Numbered from the stretch's first letter, positions 45,917 through 58,734 are shown. The stretch: 64,000 nt of DNA from Opeltia flavorubescens (GCA_000442125.1 KE546982.1:705889-769888); one strand, 5' to 3'. A program made the numbers and translations. The notes: generated by a model not told the origin, from the sequence alone.

Positions 45917-46040
45917 GCCTCCTCTATAGTCCCCTTGCGAGTATTAGTATATAATACAGGTAGGTGTGGTACACATGTAGGTAATAAGGAGTAATTAGGC
46001 ACTGGCGCCTGCGGTGAACACTCAATATTTAGTATTTAGA

Positions 46041-46199
46041 CGTTCTCCAATCAATAGAACTAATGCACACACATTTATCTCACATCTAGGAAAACTGGGT
46101 ATCAAGCAAACTCGCGCTTTGCGCCTATATACTCTCATACAGGGAAAGTTAACCCGTGAGACCGCGGGTCTATGGAGCCAACGGAGGAATGAGTGCATC
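46041..46199 (+). pseudogene. sirtuin fragment (central region)
   Basis: The frame reads NAHTFISHLGKLG, then ALRLYTLIQGKLTRETAGLW, ending RNECI. This aligns with the Sir2-family stretch in which a THxFI helix is followed by LxxLYTQNIDGLTRxAGL and an ECVxLHG segment. The QNID motif that binds NAD is disrupted to LIQGK. It is the downstream continuation expected for the N-terminal fragments at 38691 and 51697, but lies kilobases from either. Confidence 0.45.
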
Positions 46200-46204
46200 T
46201 AATG

Positions 46205-49200
46205 GGGATGCTTACTGAGCTTGAGGTATTACACATCCACCCAAGTTGTTCCTGGTACGCGCTCGTTGCTGTGGTACTTCGCGGCTGCTAGTGACTGATA
46301 CTTTACATAAGTATTTAGTGAGACTCCGCCTCGAACTTTGCTATCCTAGATCGATTCCCGTGTTTTCAAAATTACCAATCTTGGATCTGATCATCTCCGC
46401 AAGCAAACTAGTCTCTAGTTCCTATCTTGTCAACAATCGTTGGAGTTTGTCTCATGATTCGCTCCATTTCACGAATGGCATCTCATGATCGGATATCTGC
46501 CTATCTGTTTAGTGATCTGACATTTCACTTTACTACCCACAGAGGACGTGTTGATGGCCGTACATTTCTGCTCGCTTGTATATTATCTCACAATCCTGCC
46601 TAGTCATTCTTCTCATCTCAACCGCAGGAAAACCATCGAGGTTGCAGCACTAAGCGCCACTTCAAAATCCATTCCCATATGCAGGGGCTCTACCACTCTC
46701 CCAGGTCGCTCTTTATCCTACTCCTATCGCCTTTGCGCGAATCACGTTTCCGGTGAGCTTACGGAGTCGAATAGTGCTTACCATACCTTCCTTCTTCTCT
46801 TGGACATCCGTCAGCATCTTTCTCACAGAATGAATTCTGACCCACAAGACATACTACTCGCATCTCGCTTTTCTGGGATCGGTATTTGATAGATCGACCT
46901 TCCGATCGCTCCGCTCCCAAGCTGTGATATCAGACTAGCCGTGAGTCTCTGAATCTTCTGCGGTGAGTCTCTCTTGGCATTTAATCTTGTTCAATACTTA
47001 GCAAGAAGCTAGAGTCGCTATTGAGGGAAATCCTGCCGTGCGGAAAGGTTTTCATGGATATGTAACCTCGAATGACAAAGGGATCATAACGACGGTAATT
47101 CTGCCAGCTTCTATCTTCATCATAAAATAAGAGTGTTCATCCGATCGGGATAATATATCTATAAATCCCTGCAATTCACACCCGTGTCAATAGCTTATTT
47201 ACCTCTTCCTTAACCTAATCACGAGCGCCTCAAATTCGTTCTCCAAAGATCTTTCCTCTCCAATCCAAGGAATCAATGTATGGATACCTACATTAGACAA
47301 GTGGACTTGTTGCGTCGAGCCTTATAAATTATGCTTAAACATGAAAGACTCACACCGATACCTTAAGCATTCAATATTCTCTATTTCCCTCACATAAGTT
47401 CTCCGATGACTTTTATCTTTCGCCATGCCAGTTTGATCTCAAGACATTCGCTGTAAGACTTTCGTAGTCTCTTGTCAAGTCAATTCCGATTGCGATTCTC
47501 TACATCAAACTATACACAAGCACTTCACATCTTTTAGTTCTGTCATGATTGATCTCCGATGCGAATGACATGTATCCTCAAGATACCGGAGGACACCCGT
47601 AGGCTCCTCTAATCCCTTACACCTGAGACAATGCAGCCCGAGCTTGTTGAGTATATGAGAACAAGTGTCCGTCCTTAATACGCTTCTCCCTTACGTCGAG
47701 AGTTCCACCGAATGAGTGATAAAACACGTAGGTATCCCTCCAGGTCTTCAGTAGAGCAATTGCTGGTCAAGCTGTTGGACTTTCTACAAGAGTGAGTACC
47801 ACGTTTGATCTTCCTTCCTTTATCGGTGACGCATTCAACTAGACATCGAGCAGGATGGGATGGATAGCTAAGGAACAGGTCGGGTTGAAGGCCTTCTGAT
47901 CGAAAATCGCAGTCAGAATCTTCGGTAACAATGTGGTACAGGCAAAGTCCCTGCAATTGGGTCATTCGGAGCAATCGCAATATCTCCTTGGAGTCAAGGA
48001 CGAAAGCAATGTCCGGAAGTTGCTCGAAGCTGTGGCTCAAGCGGATGGAAAGGGCAGATCACCTACGAGATTACAACAGACATGTTAATCCGACGAGTCG
48101 CTAGACTCACCTTCGTGAGCAGTATCTCTGCCGGTCGAACTCATGCAACCACCAATCATGCAAAGTCTTTATTGGATCACGAGCTGAACTCGGCCAAGAA
48201 CGCGTCCATCGCCCAGAGTAGTAGTGGAGCTACCAATTCTGAATCCTTGTAAAAGGATTCACCAGTGCTAAGTTCATTCAATTATTACCTTTTTCAGGAC
48301 TCTGCATTAATCTCCACTTCATCTCCTGGAGCACCCACTAAGCTGTTGACAGGTACCTGAAAGGCAAAGGGGAAGACCAGCTCCACAACAAAACAAAGAA
48401 GTCAGGCATCGCTTATGACACCAGATCTCATTCTATACTGACGGACGTCTCTCTGGAGTTCTCATTCTGATCCATCTCTCCAGACTTCTGTTGATCTGCT
48501 TTCTCTTCTTCTTTTCAATCTTCTCAGTCGTCTTCGCCTACTTCTTCTCAAACACTACCACACGCGTTTAGTAGCGTTTTTATATCGAATCCGATTTCCT
48601 TTACTTTTCATCTTGCGCTTATTCTAAAAATATCTTTTTAAATAATCGTTATTCTTACGCGGAGAGAGCTGCGAACGATCGATATCAATTTCGACTCATT
48701 GGTAAACGAAAGGGTGTACGAAGTAGAAGGCCCAATGCCAGAGATCCTCTATGGGTCTGCAGTAACTTCTACCGACCGAAAGTCAATCGTTATCAAGCCA
48801 GTAACGCAGAATAGATCTCGGCAGTCCATCAGCAATACAGATACCGCTCAACTCGAAACCAGAAGTTAAGCAGTCTTCAGTTTCATTCCGTTCCTGTATC
48901 GAGATACCACGTCCCCGTACCTCGAGGGATAGAATTCACGGAAAGAATACTCCTAGACCGTAGACTTGACATGAACCAAGTGCGAGGACGTTTCATCTAG
49001 CAGAAAACAGCGACACTCATCTTACTACTAATTGTCAATCTAGAGAAGATGGAGCAGGACGGACGACTTAGGACGAGATAGGACAAAGAAGGAGCGGCGA
49101 AGGAAGCGCCTTTCTTTCATGTGCACAACTACCAACTGAACTGATGATTTTACAGACCCCTGCAGGTCATTCGGTTATACAGGACACTGATGCTGCGCGA

Positions 49201-51690
49201 GAAGCAGCCCTTGGTCACAAAGGAAACTCACAATAAAATCTACCCAAACAATGGCAGCGACACATCCCTTTCGAACATCCCTTTCAAACATCCCAAATCG
49301 AACTTCGTCCTTATGGTGAGGACAATCTTACCATCACGATCCTAGCTACCGCGGGTCTAGGTTTGCAAGTTCACCTAACACTACTTCTTTAAGCAAGCTA
49401 AGTGGGGGTCAGAATCAAGGGATGGCCAAATTGATAAAATGATTGGAAGGGATCGAGTCGGCCCCAAGCCTCCTTACATTCGCTCCTGAGATCTATACTC
49501 AAATCATACATTATTTCCTGCAAGTTTTTCTCCGATCCTTCTATCAGCGTTTAAATTAGGTTCTCTAGGAATCTTGCCAACAGTAGCGCCGTTTCGTTAC
49601 TGTGGCCTCACTAGGGGATTCTGTCTTTGCCGGGACTGTCTGTTCGCATCGAAACGAACAGATATGCATTCCAATAGAACATGAATCAACATTCTATAGC
49701 TCCAATGCCATCGCCAACTATCTTTATTGAAAGCATGGAAATCATGAGAGCCAGAGATGATCCAGCGGTACCCTTGGCAAGCTATAATGAGACTTTTTGA
49801 TCGAAATCATCGCTATCATTATAACAATCTTTATCGTCTCTCAAGATCATGCCGATAATCCATACATGGCTTCGGAACCGAGTTGCTCAAATAATCGTGC
49901 AAAACCAGCCTCCAACTAAGGCCGGTAAGACTCGATGCAGCATATCCGAAATCCTATCAGCACCTAATATTTAGGGTCACCGATGTGTGACTATTTTGGT
50001 TTACGTTACCGGAAGATGGGAAAGGCCTGAAGAACGGCTTATTCAACAGCCACCGCAAGCCGGAATATCGAAAGTCAATGTAAGTCTGCGTTGCCAGAAA
50101 TGCATCAACCTCCTTTACTTACCAGTAAATATAAGCTGACCGAGTTTTGTGTGCATTCACAGTGGCTCAACATCATAATTATGCGGAGAGTAAAGGTCCC
50201 GGCGAGGACAAGTGTCCTGCGGATCTATGAGAGCTACGTAGTCTACAGTTTCCATGCCTGTCTCTCGGTTTCGAGAGCCGAACGAGTACTGCCATGAGAT
50301 ATTAGAGAGCCTCGGTAATTATCCGCTACTGGTAGCACAGGAACCAGAACTAATCTCGTCTGTACTCTCAATGGCGCGCCCTTTCTCACGAGTAGAAATT
50401 ATAGGCATACGTATCCCAAATTTTTTCTCGAAGATTAACAGACCACACAAATCTGTCCTTCATGGACTAAAAAAGCAGTATGCCAGTTAATTCGGCGGAC
50501 AATATCTTGCCTTCCCTACAGAGCGATGAGCTCTGTAGTCCGGCCAACGATTTTCTTGTACGGAGTTAGGAGACTGCCACTACGATTTGTGGCACCGCCG
50601 TCAAGAGACCCAATCTCTATTATTGTTTGCGGAAAGGCGAAGAAGCGGGTATGACCAGGCTCGTTGTGCTTACAACCAAATCCGTGATCCGACCACGTTC
50701 ATCACGAGCAAAGGAAACCCAGCCAGTCCTCAATGCCTGGGATGCCATGTACTGCTTCTGGACACTAGAAGAGGACAAGAATTGGCGCTTTGCAGTCTAC
50801 TCCAGGGATTTTAGCTTGATAGGTGACCGCAGGGCGCGTTGGAGAAAACAGTCATCACCAACATCACCCCACCCTGAGGATCGTCGTCAGCATCATTTGG
50901 TCTTTCCTAACGAGGTTCTCGAGGCTGGTGTCCACAACAGTCCGTCCTCCAACTGCCCATTCATTGCAAATCATCGGGAATGGAAAAGTAGATCCCATAT
51001 ATCTTCACGAGCGGGAATTTCTCCCTCCTGAGAAAACATGATCATGATCGCTGACCAAGTCATCTCCCTCAACTCCACTGAAACCCGAAAACTCAAATCC
51101 CTTTATTCGAGAAATCGAGTTCCTCGCCGATATACACAAGAAGACGAATTTCCGGCAAGGCCATCTGCTACGCACCTCTCAAATTCTAGAGTCATGAATC
51201 AACATGCGCTATTCAACCAACATCCTTTCCTCATACCTCTTGAAGAAATATGTCAACCAGTATGAGCTCTTCCAATAGCCTCGCGAACACGGACGAGCGC
51301 CATACGGAGACTTCGCGGTCATATCAAATATGTTGAAGCCGCTTCACGGACGACGAGGACGAAAACCGATTTACTGAGAGAATCCCAGGAGATAATTAGC
51401 GATACAGCTATTAGCATTATACACGCGGAACATTCGCCCAGATGACTACAACGCAAAACCCAGGAAAACCACGTGCATCCCTTTCGGCAAATTACTTAGC
51501 AATGCCTTCAAGCCGTACAACCAATCCCAGCCGTCTCATGCGGGTCCATCGTCTTTAGTCACCCTGCCGAGCAACAAGCTCCTTCATACGCATCGCGTTA
51601 AGCTGCCAAAGGCGTTTCTATAGCACCCAAAGACGCTCGTCAGCGTGCTGGACCTGAATAATGCCGACTATCCGAGTCAGACAGCATGAA
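46205..51690. other. decayed region, no confident gene
   Basis: Open stretches with protein-like composition but no family include 48647-48868 plus (FDSLVNERVYEVEGPMPEIL), 50627-51031 plus (WDAMYCFWTLEEDKNWRFAV) and 48040-47675 minus. They are interrupted and isolated. Confidence 0.3.
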
Positions 51691-51696
51691 AATCGC

Positions 51697-51855
51697 GAAC
51701 TACAGGATATTACCAACATTCTGGCTTCTTCGAAGAGAACTAGTATGACCACAGTGCTGGTATCTCGAGGGTATCCCCGTGCGTACCCCTGATCTTCTCC
51801 TCATTGCCCAGCTCACAAGCGCAAGACTTTCGGTCTGAAGGCGTGCCGTACAGCA
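51697..51855 (+). pseudogene. sirtuin fragment, copy 2
   Basis: The frame begins ELQDITNILASSKR, matching copy 1 at 38691 over the same residues, then shifts to SAGIS (for GAGIS). DFRSEG is conserved at about 51825-51842, the exact Sir2 DFRS motif. Each copy keeps motif residues that the other has lost, so the two decayed independently after duplication. Confidence 0.65.
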
Positions 51856-51859
51856 AAGC

Positions 51860-54800
51860 CAGAAACAAAATCAGCTCTACTTAAAAGTCAGGTACACAGT
51901 GTCTCCAGATCCTGACTCTGAATAGACCTGTACGCGTTTCCTGACATACATCGTGGGGTTTTCCCTCTTCTGTAGACTCTCCGCATCGTTTGGAGGTCAT
52001 TCCTCTTATGCTTATCACATTTGCAGCAGCTTATCGCTATTGGAAATTCGAACTCCAGCGTCTGGGATGCATATTGAACTGTCTATTACAGATTACTCGG
52101 TGCCAAGCATGGACGATACATCATGGCTGACAGAACATTCGATTCATCTAAGTAAAAACTTTTCATCACCGGTTCTGCCTGTTCAACTCTTACTCAATAC
52201 TGGACTGCTTCATCTACCCTTTAGATAAAGCAGTGGGTCTCAGTCGCGATGCAAGAGTGATTGGGAAGCCATCTTCGTCGACATAACGGTGTATACCGAA
52301 CCATTTTACGGCCGTCTAGAACGAATATGACGGTGGCGTTGATACTGTGTCACCGACTGGCTTTGGTAAAGGCCAGCAGTATCGACTCGGAAGAAGAGTC
52401 GACTATAGGCTGGGTAAGTATGGCTTCTGTGGAGAGATCTGACATTCTGGTGTGGTCACGACACAGCGAGTACTGGTCAAAGAGGACGCAAGGGGCGTGG
52501 CTCAACAATGCGTCGCTAGCCTTGGGAGCCGGTTATGCTTGCCATGTGAGTGATTCAGGTCGCCGAATCCGTCATCTTGGCGGATACGATGATAGATTGG
52601 AACGCGGAAATGAGCGTTTCCAGCAACATTTACGAAACCAGCGCAAGCTACTTCGCTTACAACCAATGGTCGTCTACGCAGCACTAAACAAGGTCCATGG
52701 CAGATAGGGTGAAGCGTGATTCGTTTCGTTGTCCCTTGTGGAAAGCTTCAGATGCTATACGCTAATCAACATCAGCTTCCGACATATTGGAACAGAATTG
52801 GTACGTTCCACCTTCTGCACTGTCAAGATATAGCAAGAACGTCCTCGCACTTCCAACAGTGCGCCGCCCTGGATGGTTGACAAGTGTCCGGGAGATCCAC
52901 GAAACACAAAACATAAGCCTGAGTATGCAATTGTACTTCAGCAGGATGTTCCCCATTTTGCTTACAGGTCTCCAATCAACTACTCAGTATCTTTCATGAC
53001 ATGGCAAGACTGTTTCACTACAGGATTCACTTTTCACCTAACAGATCCCACTGCGGAGAAGACTATGGATAATTGAATCATAAAAAGTCAAGTATACGCT
53101 CTCTCATCCTCGCCTCATTATTTCCATATATTTATGCTACTCTCGATCGATCATCTATCCATTCTCTTATATACGGGACTTCGAAATCCTATACGCAGCA
53201 AGAAAGACATTGGTGGAGATCAACATCAAAGCATTCTGGCATATATATCTCCGGTCATATCATATTGGTATAAGCATCGCTCGAATTCCCACTTTATATC
53301 CATGATCTTACAGGTTCCCACAACAACTTGAAGATTAGTCTCACCGGTCTACGTTACTGATTTTCCCTTTTTCTAGCTTAACGCTCTTGTCATCCGTACA
53401 CTTTAATTGCTTATTGAAATATCTATGGCAATCCTGATGAATATCAAGCGGAGACAATCGATTAGCTGCTGTATCCAAAAGGAGACTCTTGGCTATAATT
53501 TTGTATTGCAAACAAATTGAGACCTATATAGTATAATTACTGTAGCTCATCTGCAACTTGGAATTTACCTGCTGCTGCTTACGGAAGAAGGGAAACCGGT
53601 ACAATAATTATCAGTATACTCATCGTCCTACGACTATAGGTTGCCAATTATCGAACCTGTGCTCCGTTATACTGTGAGATGAATTCTACTGGAGAGATCC
53701 ATTTTAGCCGAAGAAATAATTTTCCTTAAAGCTGAGAAAGTTTATTCATAATCTCTTAATCCTAAGCTTAGCCTTTAGCCGATCTTGCAACTCCTAATAA
53801 CCAGAGTTCTTTTATATAGACGTCCCCGAACAACCCTCATACGCGGTTATCGATGTCATCAAAATCATCCGCTTCTGCAGGCCCGCCGTTGGTCAATCGC
53901 GTGGCGACGTTAGCTCTCTTACTATTCGATATTCTTCCGCGAAAGTTAGAAGTATCAATCTTCTCCTGATAGTCAGTAGTAGGCGCTTCAGACGATAATA
54001 ATTACGTCGAATGAATCGGATGAACACGTCAAACATCAGGGAGAGCTGTAATAAATACAGCATCTTGTCTCCAAGCTTTATGAGTGTTAATAAATAGGTT
54101 ACGAACAGCCTATAAGGAGGGCGTGAGTCTTGGGGAGAAAGAGAGGCAGGAGAAGAAGGTTCAGTCCGCGAAGGTGAAGAGATAACTCAGCGTTGCGATC
54201 CGTAAACGATAGCGGATGCTGCTTTATCTTTTTCTCTAACGTGCAATGGAATATGTATAATTACCTAGATAGTCCTCTAAAATCTACTCATCCACTACAA
54301 CAATTGTATCAAAATTGCCGGACTTAACCAGTACCCGCTCTTATACAGCGGACTAGCAGCACTCGTGTAGAAAGAAGAAGAAACAAGCTGGCAGATGATG
54401 ATATAAGTGGTAAAGAAGCTGCAACGGCGCTAAAAGACTACAGCTTTCTTACCACCTCTATATATATCTAACTCCTCTTTTCTATTCTTCATGCTTTCCT
54501 TATAGGCCCATGCATTGGAAGAAAAAGACGTGGAAGAGATGCTCTAGTGAAAGCTTTGGCTGAGGATCGCAAGGAACACGAACAAGACAAGCTTATCTTT
54601 CGTATAATAATAGCTCAAGAATCTCCATCGCTTGGGACTATATCTTTAGCAATGACGCTCCAGAATCCCCATTGTTCCGCTTTGCTTTGTAACTTTTCTA
54701 GAGCTGGCGGCAGCCGACGGTGCGGTTAGAAGGGGAGCGTGAAGGTCGATAACGAAAACGTAATGGTTGTTCGTACCATCGTAAAGGAAGATGGCTGCTG

Positions 54801-56240
54801 GTAGAGTTGGCGGGCTGGGAATTTGGACGTCGAGAATTCGAGATCGTTGCTGTCTCGGTGGGATATAGTCAGTGACGGTTGTGAGATCGAAAAGCCAAGG
54901 TTTGGCGCTGGGCGTCGAAGAGCACAGATTATATCCCGGCGCTGTCGTCTTGGGTGCTGCGTTAGATGATCGATACCGTACACCATTTTTTCTATTCGAA
55001 CCACAGTCGATCCACACCCTTTTTTTGAACGTATAATACATTCACTTTATAGGCGCTAGCATGGTCATCGCACTGATAAAAGAGTCGATGTTCTAGTGGT
55101 ATAATATAAAGAAGCGATGTGGCGCCTTCTCTAAAATACCTGCTTTACACTGCATCTTATTGCGCGCGTCAAGAATCTTTCCTTCAAGTTCCTGCGTTTG
55201 AATCGCGGTTGATCTACATTCCTTTTTGTAGCTTGAAGCTATACCAAACCTAATAACACGTCAAAACACGCATATAGCTGATATAGAGGCCATAAGCTAT
55301 AATGGAGACCGAACTTCCAGAGCTTCGAATTCTAACTTCTGATAGGTTAAAACATGCGGAACCGACCCTGAATCGTCAGAAAAAGTGGGAGGATTATTGC
55401 TGAAGGCTGTAATTCTAAGGGGGTGGGTCAATGGACAATAAAATGCTAACGAAGCTTCAATTCACGCACTTGCAAATAACTCATTTCCAACTTATTCAGG
55501 CGAAACACACAGATAATAAGCTCCACTATACCAAGCACTGGGCGATTTGATTTTTCTCTACGGACTTTTTTTAACCAATTAATTCAATTTAAACACACGT
55601 ATACATTTGATATTTTCAAATTAGGGAGCCCGAAATCGGACCTTGTGACTGATAATAAAGCTGGATCTGGTCGATTATAGAAAAGGGACATCTATTAACT
55701 AGATTTCAAGTTAAGAGTCCGAAGGGTGGAAGTTATATCCCGGCTTCGTCTCCTTCAGGATTGTATAGCCAGAATAACATCGGGCGATTGTTACAATCAG
55801 GTAAGAATGTGCTATCTCCACACCGCTGCTATCTATGAGATTAAGGGTCTATTTGATTGCGCTTTTATGACTATATTTTCGCTGTTGTAGAATGTATAAG
55901 TGTAAGCCGTCGGCTTTACTATTTCTCCGGCTTCGAGGCTACCTTTAGAACGCTAGATACCAAAACGAAAAGGCGATGTATATTCTGTTAAGAAAACTGT
56001 ATTTCAAAATTGATTTTGGTCAGAATTTATGATGTCCTTGGAGCCTGTAGTCTATGGGTATCTAATACTATCATCGACCTGAACCTTGACACCCGTGATA
56101 AATGAGTTTCTAGGTTTTCTCCATAAATTCTAACCTTGACGCTTATGAAATGTCCGAGAGGGCTTCCAGAGAAGCTCGTTGTTAATTACAGGAATGAAAA
56201 GTTGATCTATGCGTTCTCCGCCGTACTCCCTGCATAATGA
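51860..56240. other. no confident gene
   Basis: Frames at 52261-52707 plus, 52787-53076 plus and 55041-54646 minus have no recognisable domain. A 13-base motif also recurs near 49262 and 49275 in the preceding segment (ACATCCCTTTC). The tRNA-like repeat at 55064 is listed separately. Confidence 0.3.
55064..55130 (+). repeat. tRNA-like repeat, copy 2
   Basis: Similar to 45852-45916, sharing TCTAGTGGTA, ATATAAAGA and the ATG-TGGCGC stretch. About 90 bp further, GTTTGAATCGC (55196-55206) resembles a pol III B-box, with a T-run near 55222. The A-box to B-box distance is too large for a tRNA but would suit a decayed tRNA-derived SINE. Confidence 0.35.
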
Positions 56241-56247
56241 AATGGTA

Positions 56248-58734
56248 CTAGGATACCAGCCCCATAGGTCTCTCTGTCTCGTCAAGAATCTCCTCGCCCA
56301 TTGACTGATTTTCGATTTTCGTACCGATGATTTTCAACTTTGCATGTTCCTTCATCGCGTGATTGCTGTTTGACGGTGACGGGTCATTCTCCTTGTTCTC
56401 TTCTGGGGCCATTTCTGCCCGGGCTTCCATGTATCTGGACGATACCTGATCGATGGGCGAAGCCACCGCCCCTTCAGTCTCTTCCGCTTCTTCCGACCAG
56501 ATCACGAAGTCAGACCTAGACTTGAAGGCTTTGGGCAATGGGAGTCGCAGCACGTCATTCGATGAGCTGATAACTGTAGTGGATGACTCTTGCGAAGCCC
56601 AGAGAGGTTTATCAATGTATACCTGCTTCCTTCGGTGCTGCAGCGAGTAAAAGATCTTCGAATATTCGAAACTGTNGGTGACGAATTTGGGAGGGCGGCA
56701 TAGATCGAATAGAATTGTGCGGTCGAAATCGACGAACATTAAGTTTTGCAATTCTTCATTCCACGTAATGTTCCGTAGTTCAGTATCGCGATGGAGAGCT
56801 CCTACCTGGACGCACTCTTCGTTGAATCTGATTGCATCGTCCTCGACGTCCGAAAGATTCCTAGATCCTGAAAGCACACATTTCCCTGCGAAAGACATCA
56901 ACAGCATATGAACGATATCCATGTCGCCGTTCATCCATGGTAGTACCAGATCGATGTTCCCGAGGTATACCGGGATGCTTTTGCCTTGTCGTGACCGAAG
57001 GTGCTGATATACACGACCCTCACGCTTCGAATCTATAATAAAGCCGCTAGTCGTCCCTTTCGCTACTAATGTATAACCATGCGAAGCCAATGTCAACTTG
57101 AAAAGCCTCCCGGTGGATCCCTGATACGTGAGATCTAAGAGGTAATCGTCGCGATCTTTGACCAGCTGCTGGCGGAGGAGACGAGCGAGTCTTGGTCGAG
57201 TGATTGCATGTTTGCCATCCTTTTGCGGATGAAGATGGTAGTTCGGACAACCAGAATCCACAGCACCTCGGTCTGTGAGCCCCTTTAGACATCGCTGGGT
57301 GCAGTACGCATAATCTTTGGTGGATCCACGCGAGGAACTGCTGGCGCCCGTTCCTTGGCCGAGATTGCGCTGAGGTTGCTTGCCTTTGTTCTGTCGTTCA
57401 TGTCGTTGCTTTGCTGGTGACTCATCTTCATACGCGTCGTCTGGATCGTCGTTGCTGTCAAACTTCCGGGTCGGGCTATCAAGCTTAGGTTTGCATCCTG
57501 GTTTGAAGGGGAGAGGCGGGGGAGTGCCAATAGGAGGGCCTTGGAAGGAAGCGGTAATTTGACGGCGCGGAGTGGAAGCGGAGGGCGGTCGAGCCAATTC
57601 TGCGGCGTCCATTGGAATCTTATCGATTACTTCATGCTTAGAGATCTTCCAACGATGGCCCTCCCTCGCTTTATCTCGCCAGGTATGGGGGAATCTTGGT
57701 GTGTGGCGAGCCATCAAGCAAAAACTAGTGAGCTGGGCGATTGAGGTGGCGTGGAATGGAAAGGGATGAGATGAGTTGCGTTCATCAGCGACTTCGGCTA
57801 TCGGATCGGCGGGATAGAAGTAGACGGTCCGGGGTTCTTCCTCCAAGATTCGAAGGAAAACCATCATCTCACCCGTGATTATGCATCCCCAACTGATACC
57901 GCTCTGGGCCATGTAGTGATATGTCTGAGTCACGATCATAGCGACAAACTTGTTCGCAAGCTGCTGGAAATTCTGCTTCCCCCTGCTAGGGGATGGGTTT
58001 TCTAGGTACTTGATGACTTTCTCATAGAGGTTCATAGGCTCGAGGCCGGCTGTAAGAAGCTCTCTGGTTGCTTTGTGAGGTGGTTTAATTTCCACAACAA
58101 CGATGGGAATTCCTGTGTCTCCCTCATCATACCTAACGAAGTTTTGGTCGGCATACGTCGGCTTGGCTAGTTTGGCATCCGCTTCTTGAGAATTTTCAAT
58201 CGTATTGCCGTGATTTTCAAACCGGACTTTCTTTCCAAGACCCAGATCGGTTCCGGCATGGCGTGCGACGGAAATCAAATGATTGAGAACTTCCAGGACA
58301 AAGGGTTCAACGGCAGAGTAGTGGTATAGACGTGTGTCGATTTCGCAAGAAACCTTGTCGCGAGCTAAACGAGCCATCTCATCGAGTGCATTGATATTTG
58401 AAAAGACGCGTTGTTGTGCTTCGCTTTGTGTCTCAAACAAGTTCACGGCTTCGAGAAAGGCTTCATCTCGATCTTTAGTGAATCCGGTCCAACGTTTCAT
58501 CATCTCCGGACGGAGTTTGTCGGTCACTTTAGACAGTCCTCCACCGGTCGCAAGTGCGGGATTAGATTCCACGTTTAATTTCGTGGAGAATTGATCATGA
58601 CATCGCTCTAAAAGCTCTAGGAATGTCGTTCTTTGCAACTGTTTATCGCTCTCTGCTTCTTTCAACTCTAATTCCCGAATTCTCGCTCGCAATTGTTCCG
58701 TCGATTGATCTGCCATAACGCCAGAGATATGCAA
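56248..58734 (-). CDS. PD-(D/E)XK-like domain fused to an FunK1-like protein kinase
   Basis: One uninterrupted 828-codon frame from ATG 58734 (a second Met, in VMADQST, is also possible). Residues 7-60 form a coiled coil. Residues about 110-310 carry a restriction-endonuclease-like domain, with DEGD near 203-206, VVVEIKPPHK at 212-221 (the E-x-K core) and TQTYHYMAQSGISWGCIITG at 269-288. A Ser/Pro/Gln-rich linker follows, then a Cys/His cluster, YCTQRCL...GCPNYHLHP (477-503). Residues about 545-680 are a kinase core, with Lys559 in LVAKG, the alphaC Glu near 573, LHRDTELRNITW at 647-658 and VDFDR at 668-672. All key catalytic residues are present. The architecture is known in ascomycete databases, often with misleading names; the role is unknown. 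One ambiguous base affects residue 687. Confidence 0.85.
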   Translation of the reverse strand: MHISGVMADQSTEQLRARIRELELKEAESDKQLQRTTFLELLERCHDQFSTKLNVESNPALATGGGLSKVTDKLRPEMMKRWTGFTKDRDEAFLEAVNLFETQSEAQQRVFSNINALDEMARLARDKVSCEIDTRLYHYSAVEPFVLEVLNHLISVARHAGTDLGLGKKVRFENHGNTIENSQEADAKLAKPTYADQNFVRYDEGDTGIPIVVVEIKPPHKATRELLTAGLEPMNLYEKVIKYLENPSPSRGKQNFQQLANKFVAMIVTQTYHYMAQSGISWGCIITGEMMVFLRILEEEPRTVYFYPADPIAEVADERNSSHPFPFHATSIAQLTSFCLMARHTPRFPHTWRDKAREGHRWKISKHEVIDKIPMDAAELARPPSASTPRRQITASFQGPPIGTPPPLPFKPGCKPKLDSPTRKFDSNDDPDDAYEDESPAKQRHERQNKGKQPQRNLGQGTGASSSSRGSTKDYAYCTQRCLKGLTDRGAVDSGCPNYHLHPQKDGKHAITRPRLARLLRQQLVKDRDDYLLDLTYQGSTGRLFKLTLASHGYTLVAKGTTSGFIIDSKREGRVYQHLRSRQGKSIPVYLGNIDLVLPWMNGDMDIVHMLLMSFAGKCVLSGSRNLSDVEDDAIRFNEECVQVGALHRDTELRNITWNEELQNLMFVDFDRTILFDLCRPPKFVTXSFEYSKIFYSLQHRRKQVYIDKPLWASQESSTTVISSSNDVLRLPLPKAFKSRSDFVIWSEEAEETEGAVASPIDQVSSRYMEARAEMAPEENKENDPSPSNSNHAMKEHAKLKIIGTKIENQSMGEEILDETERPMGLVS

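Noticed and set aside
54646-55041. 131-codon minus-strand frame next to the tRNA-like repeat
   Set aside because: No family recognised and no splice partners; coding status could not be supported.
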